Below are positions 1 through 6,148 of a stretch of 26,471 nucleotides of DNA, piece after piece (position 1 is the first letter of the stretch; every line of letters begins with the position of its first letter). This DNA comes from a virus. The position numbers and the translations under genes are program-made. The notes beneath the pieces were generated by a model that made no database searches, was not told the origin of the DNA, and saw only the letters and a program-made list of their open reading frames with translations. The DNA lies in the IMG/VR virus record IMGVR_UViG_3300046684_000015, positions 1 through 26,471 of that record. One strand, written 5' to 3'.

Positions 1-20
1 TCGACAAGTTCGGGACGAGA

Positions 21-305
21 GTGACCGTGATGGACCTGATCGGCGCGGGCACCAGGTTAGAGCAATTGGCCGTAGTGGGCGCAGTGGGTGCCTGCTACTA
101 CGTAGGGGCATTAATCGGCAGTCTTGCAGTTGCGACAGGCCGGACACTAAGCGGCGGGACTTCACTGGCCGATGTTCTCTATGAGGCTTCCAAGTGGAAG
201 CTGGACCGACCGTGGCTCACGTCCCTTTTCCATCGGAGCCCGGGCCTCTACAACCCGAGTGTCCCGGGCCGCACCCATATCAAGCTCTACGAGAATCTCA
301 GATGA
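21..305 (+). CDS. Small membrane-associated protein of unknown function
   Basis: This 94-residue reading frame belongs to no family I recognise. Residues about 17-40 form one hydrophobic stretch rich in Ala, Val and Gly, which looks like a transmembrane segment. A basic, aromatic C-terminal half follows and includes a WKLDRPWLTSLF patch. The GTG start at 21 lies in a GTGA overlap with a TGA at 22-24, which could end an upstream gene whose last few codons are in the window. ATG at 30 is an alternative start, and the frame is open to the window edge, so the true start may lie outside. Its stop overlaps the next start by ATGA, so it probably forms an operon with the two genes that follow. It runs opposite to the late phage genes and could be an accessory phage gene or flanking DNA. 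Confidence 0.5.
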   Translation: MTVMDLIGAGTRLEQLAVVGAVGACYYVGALIGSLAVATGRTLSGGTSLADVLYEASKWKLDRPWLTSLFHRSPGLYNPSVPGRTHIKLYENLR

Positions 306-475
306 AAGACGCCCTATTGCTGCTTGTGACAGGTGCTGCTTGCTCCCTGGTCGCCTGGGCCTTCTGGCACTACCTCGGGAACGATGCATTTGGCGTGCTA
401 AATACTCTCTTTCTTGTTGCCGCAGTTGTAGATAACTTCCGGCTCCGCCGGCAACTGCGCGCGCATCGTGGTTGA
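302..475 (+). CDS. Small two-helix membrane protein
   Basis: This is a 57-residue protein starting at ATG 302, whose start codon overlaps the upstream stop as ATGA. Two hydrophobic segments are visible, at about residues 4-25 and 29-46. They are followed by a short very basic tail containing RLRRQLRAHR, so by the positive-inside rule the C-terminus should be cytoplasmic. The size and topology recall class II holins, but small phage membrane proteins of other kinds look the same. A separate holin candidate already sits beside the endolysin on the other strand. The role is therefore unassigned. Overlapping junctions on both sides support it as a real gene. Confidence 0.5.
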   Translation: MKDALLLLVTGAACSLVAWAFWHYLGNDAFGVLNTLFLVAAVVDNFRLRRQLRAHRG

Positions 476-653
476 GCGCACCGACCTGATCACTGCCAGT
501 CGGGTCGACCTGGCCCTGATCCTGATGCCGGCGATCACCTGGCAGGAGGCCTCCGTGATGCTGGCGGTCAGCGGCGTACCGGCTGAGGTGGCGGCGCGGG
601 TGATGGCCCTGCCGCTCGAGCGCCGGCAGCCGCCGCTTACGCTGCAACCTTGA
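468..653 (+). CDS. Small protein of unknown function
   Basis: This is a 61-residue frame with a GTG start at 468 that overlaps the end of the preceding gene by 8 bases. It is mostly helical-looking, with a central ITWQEASVMLAVSGVPAEVA segment and a proline-rich tail. There is no signal peptide or convincing membrane segment. The last 17 bases overlap the end of the metallophosphoesterase gene on the opposite strand, so the two units converge and share their 3' ends. No family is recognised. The gene is supported mainly by coupling to its two upstream neighbours. Confidence 0.4.
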   Translation: MVERTDLITASRVDLALILMPAITWQEASVMLAVSGVPAEVAARVMALPLERRQPPLTLQP

Positions 654-1833
654 GCTGTCCCTTGATCATGTCGAAGCTCACCGTGATTCTGCCAACCTCG
701 CCGTACTCCCGGTGATAGGTGATCACCTTCGCATCACGCCCGGTAATCCATCCACCGCGAGCCGCGTACGCATCCGGCGCCGCAAGGGTGCGGTGCTGCT
801 CGACGATCATCAGGTTGTTCTCCTTGACGTCGACGTGATGCAAGTGGCCGGTGTGAGCATAGGCGAACCTGGTCCGGCCAAACATCTCCCGGAACTGCGC
901 GGCGAAGACTTCCGAGACGTTGGACATCCTGCGTTTGTGGCCGTGGTGCGTGAAGATCGCGACCTTGCCGAACTCGTAGGCGTTGTACGGCGATGGACTG
1001 GTGTCGACGGTGACCCGCGGGTTGTTCTCGTACAGGACGGCGATCCATTCGCGCAGCCAGACTTGGCTTACCGGGTCGTGGTTCGCATCGGCCATGATGA
1101 TATGCAGGCGCTCGTGCTTGGCGAGCAGCATGTCGATCACCCGGCGCAGCACGCGGATAGCGATCCGGACCAGTTTCGGGAATCGGGTGTCGGCATCGAG
1201 CAAGTGCTTAGACGCCGGCGTGACCGCGTCGAAGCCATCCCAGTGAAGGAGGTCAGAAATTTGCGCCAGGAGCGCGGTCTTGGCATTCGGGGACTGCGCG
1301 ATCGCCCGCTCGAACCACGCCACCAGTGTCTGCTCGGCGATATCGAGGTTCCAGTCGGCTCCCGTCTCGGCCGCCCAGCTGAGAGCCCCCATGTGGAAGT
1401 CCGTGATAACAAAGCAATTTAGAAGATCGCCGTTGCCGACCGGGCCTGCGTACTTCTGGCGCGGTAGGCGGGGCAACTCCTCAGCCAATGCCGCGAAGGC
1501 CTCGCGCATCATTTCCGCCTGGCGCTCCTGATCGGGACTCTGCCGTTCCCACGTGCGCTCGACCTCGCCGCCGGGCCCTCGCTGCACGGTGACTTTGCCC
1601 ATGCTGAAGCCAGGGGCAACACCGCTCTCGAAGTGACCTGGCGCATAGCCAAATTCGCGAGCCGCGCGCGCCTTTAGTCTCGTGATCGAATCCTGCACGG
1701 CGTTCTTACTCTTGAGGCCGAGCGCGCGAGCCGCCTTTTGATAGCTTCCGTGCTCCATATAGGCATCGAAGTGCTTTTTCTGGACATCGCTGGCGTAGTC
1801 GCGCAGCTTCGGGTCGAGTGTAGTGTTGGTCAT
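637..1833 (-). CDS. Helix-turn-helix / metallophosphoesterase protein
   Basis: This 398-residue protein has two parts. Residues about 15-60 look like a helix-turn-helix, with the run YQKAARALGLKSKNAVQDSI. Residues about 135-350 carry the metal-binding motifs of calcineurin-like phosphoesterases in order: TDFHMG (D145, H147), an Asp at ISD (D194), ADANHD (N251, H252), THHGHK (H296-H299) and HTGHLHH (H330, H332). The family uses two metal ions to cleave phosphodiester or phosphomonoester bonds, often in nucleic acids. Fusion to a DNA-binding element suggests a DNA-directed nuclease or phosphatase, which is inference. The start at 1833 has an AAAGG ribosome site. It follows the spanin gene by 14 bases and ends the leftward unit, an unusual place for a nuclease. 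Confidence 0.85.
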   Translation of the reverse strand: MTNTTLDPKLRDYASDVQKKHFDAYMEHGSYQKAARALGLKSKNAVQDSITRLKARAAREFGYAPGHFESGVAPGFSMGKVTVQRGPGGEVERTWERQSPDQERQAEMMREAFAALAEELPRLPRQKYAGPVGNGDLLNCFVITDFHMGALSWAAETGADWNLDIAEQTLVAWFERAIAQSPNAKTALLAQISDLLHWDGFDAVTPASKHLLDADTRFPKLVRIAIRVLRRVIDMLLAKHERLHIIMADANHDPVSQVWLREWIAVLYENNPRVTVDTSPSPYNAYEFGKVAIFTHHGHKRRMSNVSEVFAAQFREMFGRTRFAYAHTGHLHHVDVKENNLMIVEQHRTLAAPDAYAARGGWITGRDAKVITYHREYGEVGRITVSFDMIKGQLKVAA

Positions 1834-1847
1834 GCTGGCCTTTCTGG

Positions 1848-2402
1848 TTACCGGGCGTTAGCCGCGGCTTCTACAGCGTCATAGGCTGCGGTGCAGGCCT
1901 GGAGAGCGGTGATTGCCTCGTTCCGGGTCGACCTTGCCCATTCAAGATCGCTTGCCACTCGTCCATCGAGAGTTGCGGTTGCTGGCTCGCCTCCCGGATC
2001 CACGCCGGCAGCGGCGGCACCTTGAGCTTGTCCGGCTGGATCAGACGCTCTCGTACGGGTGAGGACTGACAGCCGGCGACGGCCAACAGTAAGGTCAGAC
2101 TGCAGAGCAGCCGAGTTGGCTTGTTCATGGGAGAGCTCCGTTTGAAGTTGGGTCAGGCCAGCGAGCGTCGTGTCGAGCTTTGCCTGGGCGGCAGCGGTGC
2201 GCTGGTTTGCCTGGTCCAGCGCGACCCTGGCGCGGCGGCTGTTCTCGGCGTCGATCGCATCGCGCCGGGTTGCCTCCATTGCCACGCCGGCGCGGATCAG
2301 GTGAGCGCGGTACGCCAGGGCGCCGAGGGCGGTCAGCACGCAAAGCATGGCGATCGCGCCCCATTTCGGGATACCCAGGCGGGCGAGCAGCGCGGCGATC
2401 AT
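1848..2402 (-). CDS. Rz: Inner-membrane spanin (Rz-like)
   Basis: This 184-residue protein is anchored in the inner membrane. A single hydrophobic segment lies at about residues 14-32, followed by a long charged, Ala/Gln-rich helical region (about 45-110) suited to a coiled coil in the periplasm. Rz proteins pair with the outer-membrane lipoprotein Rz1 to fuse the two membranes in the last step of lysis. The ATG at 2402 overlaps the endolysin stop by ATGA. A longer in-frame reading upstream would run through the endolysin gene and is not used. Rz1 is nested inside in another frame. The assignment rests on topology, position and the embedded lipoprotein, since Rz sequences are poorly conserved. 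Confidence 0.88.
   Translation of the reverse strand: MIAALLARLGIPKWGAIAMLCVLTALGALAYRAHLIRAGVAMEATRRDAIDAENSRRARVALDQANQRTAAAQAKLDTTLAGLTQLQTELSHEQANSAALQSDLTVGRRRLSVLTRTRASDPAGQAQGAAAAGVDPGGEPATATLDGRVASDLEWARSTRNEAITALQACTAAYDAVEAAANAR
1871..2128 (-). CDS. Rz1: Outer-membrane spanin lipoprotein (Rz1-like), nested in Rz
   Basis: This 85-residue lipoprotein precursor has a basic N-terminus, a hydrophobic core and the lipobox LAVAGC. Cleavage would leave Cys20 as the lipidated first residue. The mature part of about 66 residues is proline-rich (PPLPAW, then a Pro-rich tail), as is typical of o-spanins. The gene lies wholly within Rz in a different frame, the lambda arrangement, and ends 23 bases before the Rz stop. 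A GGAG ribosome site sits 7 bases ahead of its ATG. The embedded frame, lipobox and proline content together make this a confident call. Confidence 0.92.
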   Translation of the reverse strand: MNKPTRLLCSLTLLLAVAGCQSSPVRERLIQPDKLKVPPLPAWIREASQQPQLSMDEWQAILNGQGRPGTRQSPLSRPAPQPMTL

Positions 2403-2878
2403 GTCAGCCCCTTGAGGCAAAGCTCGCGCTCGCGCTGCCGGCGCCGAGTCAGCCCCAGCACCTCTTTCCCGCCCGCTCGATTCCACATCAGCAGGGCATC
2501 GCAGGCACCGACCACATCTCCGGCGTTGATCTGGCGCGCCATGCTCGACCCGCAGAACGCCGGCACGCCGATATTGAAGGCGGCGTCGACGAACGCCACC
2601 TTCTGGCCCGCGGTCAGGCGATCCATCCGGATACACTTGGCGATGCCGGCGGCGTGCCGCTCTAAGTCGCGATCCAGCTGCGCGTCACACTCGGCCGGGG
2701 TGTAGGTTCTACCTGCTTGGGCGTTCTCGGTCGCCCCATCGCAGTAGCTTAGGACGCCACCGATGTCGCGGTAGGTCGTGAGTACTCTCCCCTCTTGCGC
2801 CGGCGTGAAGATCAGTAGCGTAGCCGCTGCGACGGCACCGACGAATCCGACCAAGCCAGCGGCACGTTGGCGACTCAC
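2399..2878 (-). CDS. Endolysin, glycoside hydrolase family 24 lysozyme, probably SAR type
   Basis: This 159-residue lysozyme cleaves the glycan strands of peptidoglycan. The catalytic signature is visible: E29 followed after eight residues by D38, then S44 where T4-type enzymes usually have Thr, and then C46-D-G48-A-T50. Residues about 7-25 are weakly hydrophobic and rich in Ala and Gly, as in signal-arrest-release endolysins. Those are exported by Sec, held inactive at the membrane and freed when it is depolarised. The start is GTG at 2878 in a GTGA overlap with the holin stop, so translation is likely coupled to the holin. Its stop overlaps the Rz start. No Cys is present in the SAR segment, so activation resembles the cysteine-independent type, which is inferred. 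Confidence 0.92.
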   Translation of the reverse strand: MSRQRAAGLVGFVGAVAAATLLIFTPAQEGRVLTTYRDIGGVLSYCDGATENAQAGRTYTPAECDAQLDRDLERHAAGIAKCIRMDRLTAGQKVAFVDAAFNIGVPAFCGSSMARQINAGDVVGACDALLMWNRAGGKEVLGLTRRRQRERELCLKGLT

Positions 2879-3093
2879 TTCTCACCTCCGTGCTGGTGGA
2901 TGTCCTCGAGCCGTGCATCGCTCTCGATCTGCTCACGGCGATCCTTGCGGTACATATAGATCGCGTTCAGGCCGAATGTGAGCAGCGCTGTCAGGATACC
3001 GACCACGACACCGAAGCGCTCCAGGGTCAGCCCTGCGCCGATCGACGTAACGGCGCCGGCGATACTGCCTGCCTCGAAGTTATTCAATTTCAT
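2875..3093 (-). CDS. Holin, two membrane segments
   Basis: This 72-residue membrane protein lies directly upstream of the endolysin. Two hydrophobic segments are visible at about residues 9-25 and 28-48, followed by a strongly charged C-terminal tail (RKDRREQIESD and onward) ending in GGEK. This matches class II holins or pinholins, which trigger lysis by permeabilising or depolarising the inner membrane. With a SAR-type endolysin next door, a pinholin is plausible but not shown. The ATG at 3093 overlaps the upstream stop (ATGA) and has an AAAGGG ribosome site. A terminator-like hairpin 24-46 bases upstream may limit its expression. Confidence 0.85.
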   Translation of the reverse strand: MKLNNFEAGSIAGAVTSIGAGLTLERFGVVVGILTALLTFGLNAIYMYRKDRREQIESDARLEDIHQHGGEK

Positions 3094-3665
3094 TTCTGCC
3101 CTTTCGCTGCAGGCGTAAAAAAACCCGCATCAGCGGGTTGGCTCGGTGGTCGAGTCGGTGGTTGTCGCCGCCGCACGATCGGCCCTTTGGGGAAATCTGC
3201 CATGTGCAGGTCGATCGGGCGGGCGCGCTTCATCACATCCGGATCGAGCAAACGCGTGCCGCCGGCCAGGATGATGGCGAAGGAGTAGTCGGAACACCAC
3301 CAGCAGCTATCGTCGCTCCAGTCCTCCGAATAGGTGAACGGGATGCCGATCGCGCCTGACCAGTCGTAACCTTTCCCCACCTGGGCCTCAGCGAACGCCT
3401 TCGCGGCGTCGATGTCCGGAACCCAGACATCCATGTCGCGGTAGACGGCTATACCTTCCATTAGCTCATCGACCGTACCGGCGCGGCAGCCGTGCGTCAT
3501 CGAGGCTTCGTACGCGCGGTGGCCGATGATGGTGATGGCGTGGCTGAACTGGCGCGAGCCGGCAGCGATGCCGACGGCGAGGCTCAGCGGGTTGTAGGGC
3601 CAGCGGCTGGTAAGCCGCACGGTGACGTAGCCGCCTCGCTCGGCGCCGAGAACTTGAGCGCTCAT
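3090..3665 (-). CDS. Permuted papain-like peptidase/amidase (YiiX/NlpC-P60-like)
   Basis: This 191-residue protein carries the circularly permuted NlpC/P60 order in which His precedes Cys. SHAITIIG gives H42, AYEAS gives E53, and the later WWCSDYSFAIILAG gives C124, with C121 as a less likely nucleophile. This H...E...C layout is that of the YaeF/YiiX amidase group. Members hydrolyse amide or thioester bonds; a phage copy could act on peptidoglycan peptides or on a lipid or protein target in the host. I chose ATG 3665 because the frame upstream runs through the DUF4376 gene. The C-terminal 25 residues are Pro/Arg-rich and are encoded partly by the terminator-like hairpin. Placement between tail and lysis genes fits a virion or lysis-associated enzyme. 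Confidence 0.7.
   Translation of the reverse strand: MSAQVLGAERGGYVTVRLTSRWPYNPLSLAVGIAAGSRQFSHAITIIGHRAYEASMTHGCRAGTVDELMEGIAVYRDMDVWVPDIDAAKAFAEAQVGKGYDWSGAIGIPFTYSEDWSDDSCWWCSDYSFAIILAGGTRLLDPDVMKRARPIDLHMADFPKGPIVRRRQPPTRPPSQPADAGFFTPAAKGQK
3117..3139 (-). terminator. Intrinsic terminator-like hairpin ahead of the holin
   Basis: On the minus strand a 7-bp stem AACCCGC/GCGGGTT with a 4-base loop runs into seven T residues, two of them in the stem. It lies inside the last codons of the papain-like gene and just upstream of the holin. Transcription reaching the lysis genes must pass it, so it could delay or dampen lysis gene expression unless antiterminated. Confidence 0.75.
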
Positions 3666-3669
3666 GGTG

Positions 3670-4209
3670 TCACCAGACGATCGCCGCGATTTCTTCCGGC
3701 GTGCTCGCGGCTGCAAGCTGCGCCTTCAGATCCTGCGAGTGGTTGAAGTTGTCGGCGCCGCGCTTCGTCATGGCGCGGAACATCGCCCTGAAGTCATCGA
3801 CGGTCGGCAGCGGCACGTAAGTGTTATCCGTTGCCTTCCAGCCGCCCGGGAAGTTCTCAGGGAACGTTCCGAACAGCGCGATCTCGCCGGCGGTGGACAA
3901 GATGTCCTTCCACGACAGTGCATCGACGGCAATCTCCTTGCCGGCGTACGGGAAGGTTTTTGCGTTCGCCGCCTCTCGCCAAGCGTTGATCTCGTCGTTC
4001 TTTGCCACTTTGAGCGCGGCCAGGTCCGGGCTGGCCGGCGGCGCCAGCATGATGCCGTCGCGCGCTTCGTTTGCGCGGTAGTTGACCCACACCCCTGCCA
4101 GCGCTTCATCGATGACGATCATGCAGTCGAGGTGCTCCGCAGGTGGCACCTGCAGGAGGCATTCGGCGAGCTTGCCATCGGCATCATAGGTGACGTATCG
4201 GATAGTCAT
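3670..4209 (-). CDS. DUF4376 tail-fibre-associated protein
   Basis: This 179-residue protein has an N-terminal half typical of small fibre-associated proteins and a C-terminal half that matches what I know of the DUF4376 family. The motifs are NAWREAANAKTFPYAGKEI, DALSWKDI, an FPGGWKATDNTYVPLPTVDDF segment and a STPEEIAAIVW end. DUF4376 proteins are usually encoded next to phage tail fibres, and a fibre assembly or tip role is assumed but not proven. Its first codon touches the stop of the preceding fibre gene, and the next gene starts five bases past its stop, so expression is coupled. No signal peptide or catalytic motif is visible. Confidence 0.82.
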   Translation of the reverse strand: MTIRYVTYDADGKLAECLLQVPPAEHLDCMIVIDEALAGVWVNYRANEARDGIMLAPPASPDLAALKVAKNDEINAWREAANAKTFPYAGKEIAVDALSWKDILSTAGEIALFGTFPENFPGGWKATDNTYVPLPTVDDFRAMFRAMTKRGADNFNHSQDLKAQLAAASTPEEIAAIVW

Positions 4210-5216
4210 CAGGCCACTTTCTTGAATTTAAGTTCGGCGTACACCTCGACAACTCCAGCACTGCTGAAGGACGCGCTTCCGGCATTAGTCGCGTTGACAA
4301 ACCGACGGAGTGCGATGGTCTTCGCCGCGGATATCGTGAACCTTCCGCGCAAAACAGAACGATAGGTGCTGGTCGCGGTCGCGTTTGAGGCGTCTACCGT
4401 TCCCGCGTCAATGACGGTTGCGTCGGTGACGTTGTACAGCTGCGTTTTGTGCGCGGTGAGAGCCTGTGCGTAGACCGGAGAACTGCCCTCAAACTCGTAG
4501 GTTCCTGCCGGCAGAACAATCTGGTTGGCCGAAAGCGATGCGCCGCTAATCTCGTTCACCTTCACCGTGTTCAGGACACACGTTACCCACGCGGCGGTTG
4601 TCGACGAGGTTCCCGAGGCAGTTCCTGAAGCCAGTTCTTCGCGCACATACAAGACTTGGGAAACCGCAGCCGCCCCCGCGTCGCCCTTGTCGCCCCTGTC
4701 GCCGGTGCGTGTGAACTTGATCAGCACCGACTCACTTGCGCCGAACGGGTTTGGCGAGCTACCGCCGGTATTCGTCACCGTCAGCTTTCGGTATCCGGTC
4801 GCGGTCGTGCGCGCAATGATGTCGAATGTAAGGAATTGGGTCTGATCGCCTTGCTTGACGATCCGGATCTGCCCCTTAACAGTGCTGCTCGATGCGTCAA
4901 ACTGGTCGAGGATTGATGTGTTATCAACCCCGTCCGCCCCGAGCAAATCAAGATAGAGCGCAGTCGCTGCGTTCTGCGTCGAGGCGTTCAGGCGCAGCTT
5001 CCCGGGGGTCGGGTCGCCATCTGCGGTAGACGACAGGTCGACCGTGTAGGCCAGCGCGTACGCGCCGCCAGTTGCGAGGGAGTTGAGCCCGGCAACGAGG
5101 GCAAGAAGCTCAGTGACGAAGTTGACGATCCATGTAATGAAGGCGTCGAAGCGATCGCTGAACGTCGCTTTATCCTTCCGCTGCGGTGCCAGCGGCGGTG
5201 GGGTGAGAAGTGCCAT
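4209..5216 (-). CDS. Tail fibre / receptor-binding-like protein with short collagen-like linker
   Basis: This 335-residue protein has three visible parts. Residues about 1-50 hold a Pro-rich start and a hydrophobic helix (FITWIVNFVTELLALVAGL). Residues 55-170 are beta-rich. A short Gly-X-Y stretch, GDRGDKGDAG at 172-181, leads into a C-terminal beta-rich domain at about 190-335 resembling trimeric C1q/TNF-like fibre heads. Collagen-like linkers are common in phage fibres and favour trimers. The gene lies after the tape measure and a tail protein and before a DUF4376 gene, the place for host-recognition fibres. Its ATG shares one base with the previous stop. It is short for a fibre, so it may be a tip protein rather than a long fibre. 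Confidence 0.72.
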   Translation of the reverse strand: MALLTPPPLAPQRKDKATFSDRFDAFITWIVNFVTELLALVAGLNSLATGGAYALAYTVDLSSTADGDPTPGKLRLNASTQNAATALYLDLLGADGVDNTSILDQFDASSSTVKGQIRIVKQGDQTQFLTFDIIARTTATGYRKLTVTNTGGSSPNPFGASESVLIKFTRTGDRGDKGDAGAAAVSQVLYVREELASGTASGTSSTTAAWVTCVLNTVKVNEISGASLSANQIVLPAGTYEFEGSSPVYAQALTAHKTQLYNVTDATVIDAGTVDASNATATSTYRSVLRGRFTISAAKTIALRRFVNATNAGSASFSSAGVVEVYAELKFKKVA

Positions 5217-6148
5217 TAGATGAGCCCTTTTACTGTCATTGAGATGTTGCAGCGGTCAGCGCGGTAGACGAACTTTCCAGAGCCGAGACCCCAGCTTCGA
5301 AGTCCAGCCGCATCGGGACTGTCGGAGCAGAACCAGAACGCCGGCTTACCGAGCAGAGAGGTGACGACGGTCTGTGCGCGCAGGCCAGCAGCGCGGCTAT
5401 CGGTGATCGCCGACATCGACAAGTTCGTGGCCGAAGGGCCGTCGACAATGTCGGTGTTACCCCACTGGTCCGTGTCGATATAGGCGAACGAGGTTGGCTC
5501 CGCCTCGGCATCGGACAGGGTTTTGCCTAGCACCTTGACGTCTCCGACCGCCAATGCACCGCAGCTCACCGCGCCACCCCCAGTGAGCGAGACTGTGATC
5601 TCCCCGGTTCCGTATGGCGGCAGGTCCGTCAGCAGCAAATCCGTCAACGGCTCGAACGGGTCAAAGAAATATTCCCAGTAGTCGTCGGGAGCACTCGCCT
5701 CCATCGCCTGGGTGTAGGAGTAGACAAGGGCGCCGCCCGGCGAATCCTTCACGCTGACAGCGATATCGGTTGCCGACACACCAACCACATACAGCGAGCC
5801 GGCCGGACCTGGGCGCAGGACCACCGTCAGGTCGCCAGTCGCCGTGGTCGCCGTGCCGATCTTCTTGTCGAACATCGCCCAAGGGTTGGCCGGCCCCAGG
5901 TCCTGCCAGTACACGACGCCGCCGCTCGATGCTGCGACCCGATTGACCGGGTCAGTCGGGTCCTTCCCGACGTTGCTGGCAACCAGGCTTCGGTAGTTGT
6001 GCTGAGTCACGGGGCTGTAGCAGTAGGCGCCCGACGCGAAGGACGTTGTATCGTCCCAGGTCGGGTAGCCCTCCGTTACAGCCGTGGTGCTCTGTAGGAT
6101 TGCCGATGTGATTGTGACCGGCACCAGAACGCTGAGGTAGCCGCTCAT
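5216..6148 (-). CDS. Tail protein with carbohydrate-binding-like N-terminal region
   Basis: This 310-residue protein starts directly after the tape measure stop (TAA then ATG with no gap). Residues about 28-67 (YPTWDDTTSFASGAYCYSP, then HNYRSLVASNVGKDPTDP) follow the pattern of CBM5/12-like carbohydrate-binding modules: W, a Gly turn, a Tyr-Arg strand, then Asn-x-Gly. The rest is beta-rich with aromatic patches (DDYWEYFFDPF) and a C-terminal NISMTVKGLI strand. I recall similar proteins among siphophages in the gene following the tape measure, so a distal tail or tail tip role is likely. It might bind surface polysaccharide. No catalytic motif is visible. The family name cannot be given from sequence alone. 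Confidence 0.65.
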   Translation of the reverse strand: MSGYLSVLVPVTITSAILQSTTAVTEGYPTWDDTTSFASGAYCYSPVTQHNYRSLVASNVGKDPTDPVNRVAASSGGVVYWQDLGPANPWAMFDKKIGTATTATGDLTVVLRPGPAGSLYVVGVSATDIAVSVKDSPGGALVYSYTQAMEASAPDDYWEYFFDPFEPLTDLLLTDLPPYGTGEITVSLTGGGAVSCGALAVGDVKVLGKTLSDAEAEPTSFAYIDTDQWGNTDIVDGPSATNLSMSAITDSRAAGLRAQTVVTSLLGKPAFWFCSDSPDAAGLRSWGLGSGKFVYRADRCNISMTVKGLI

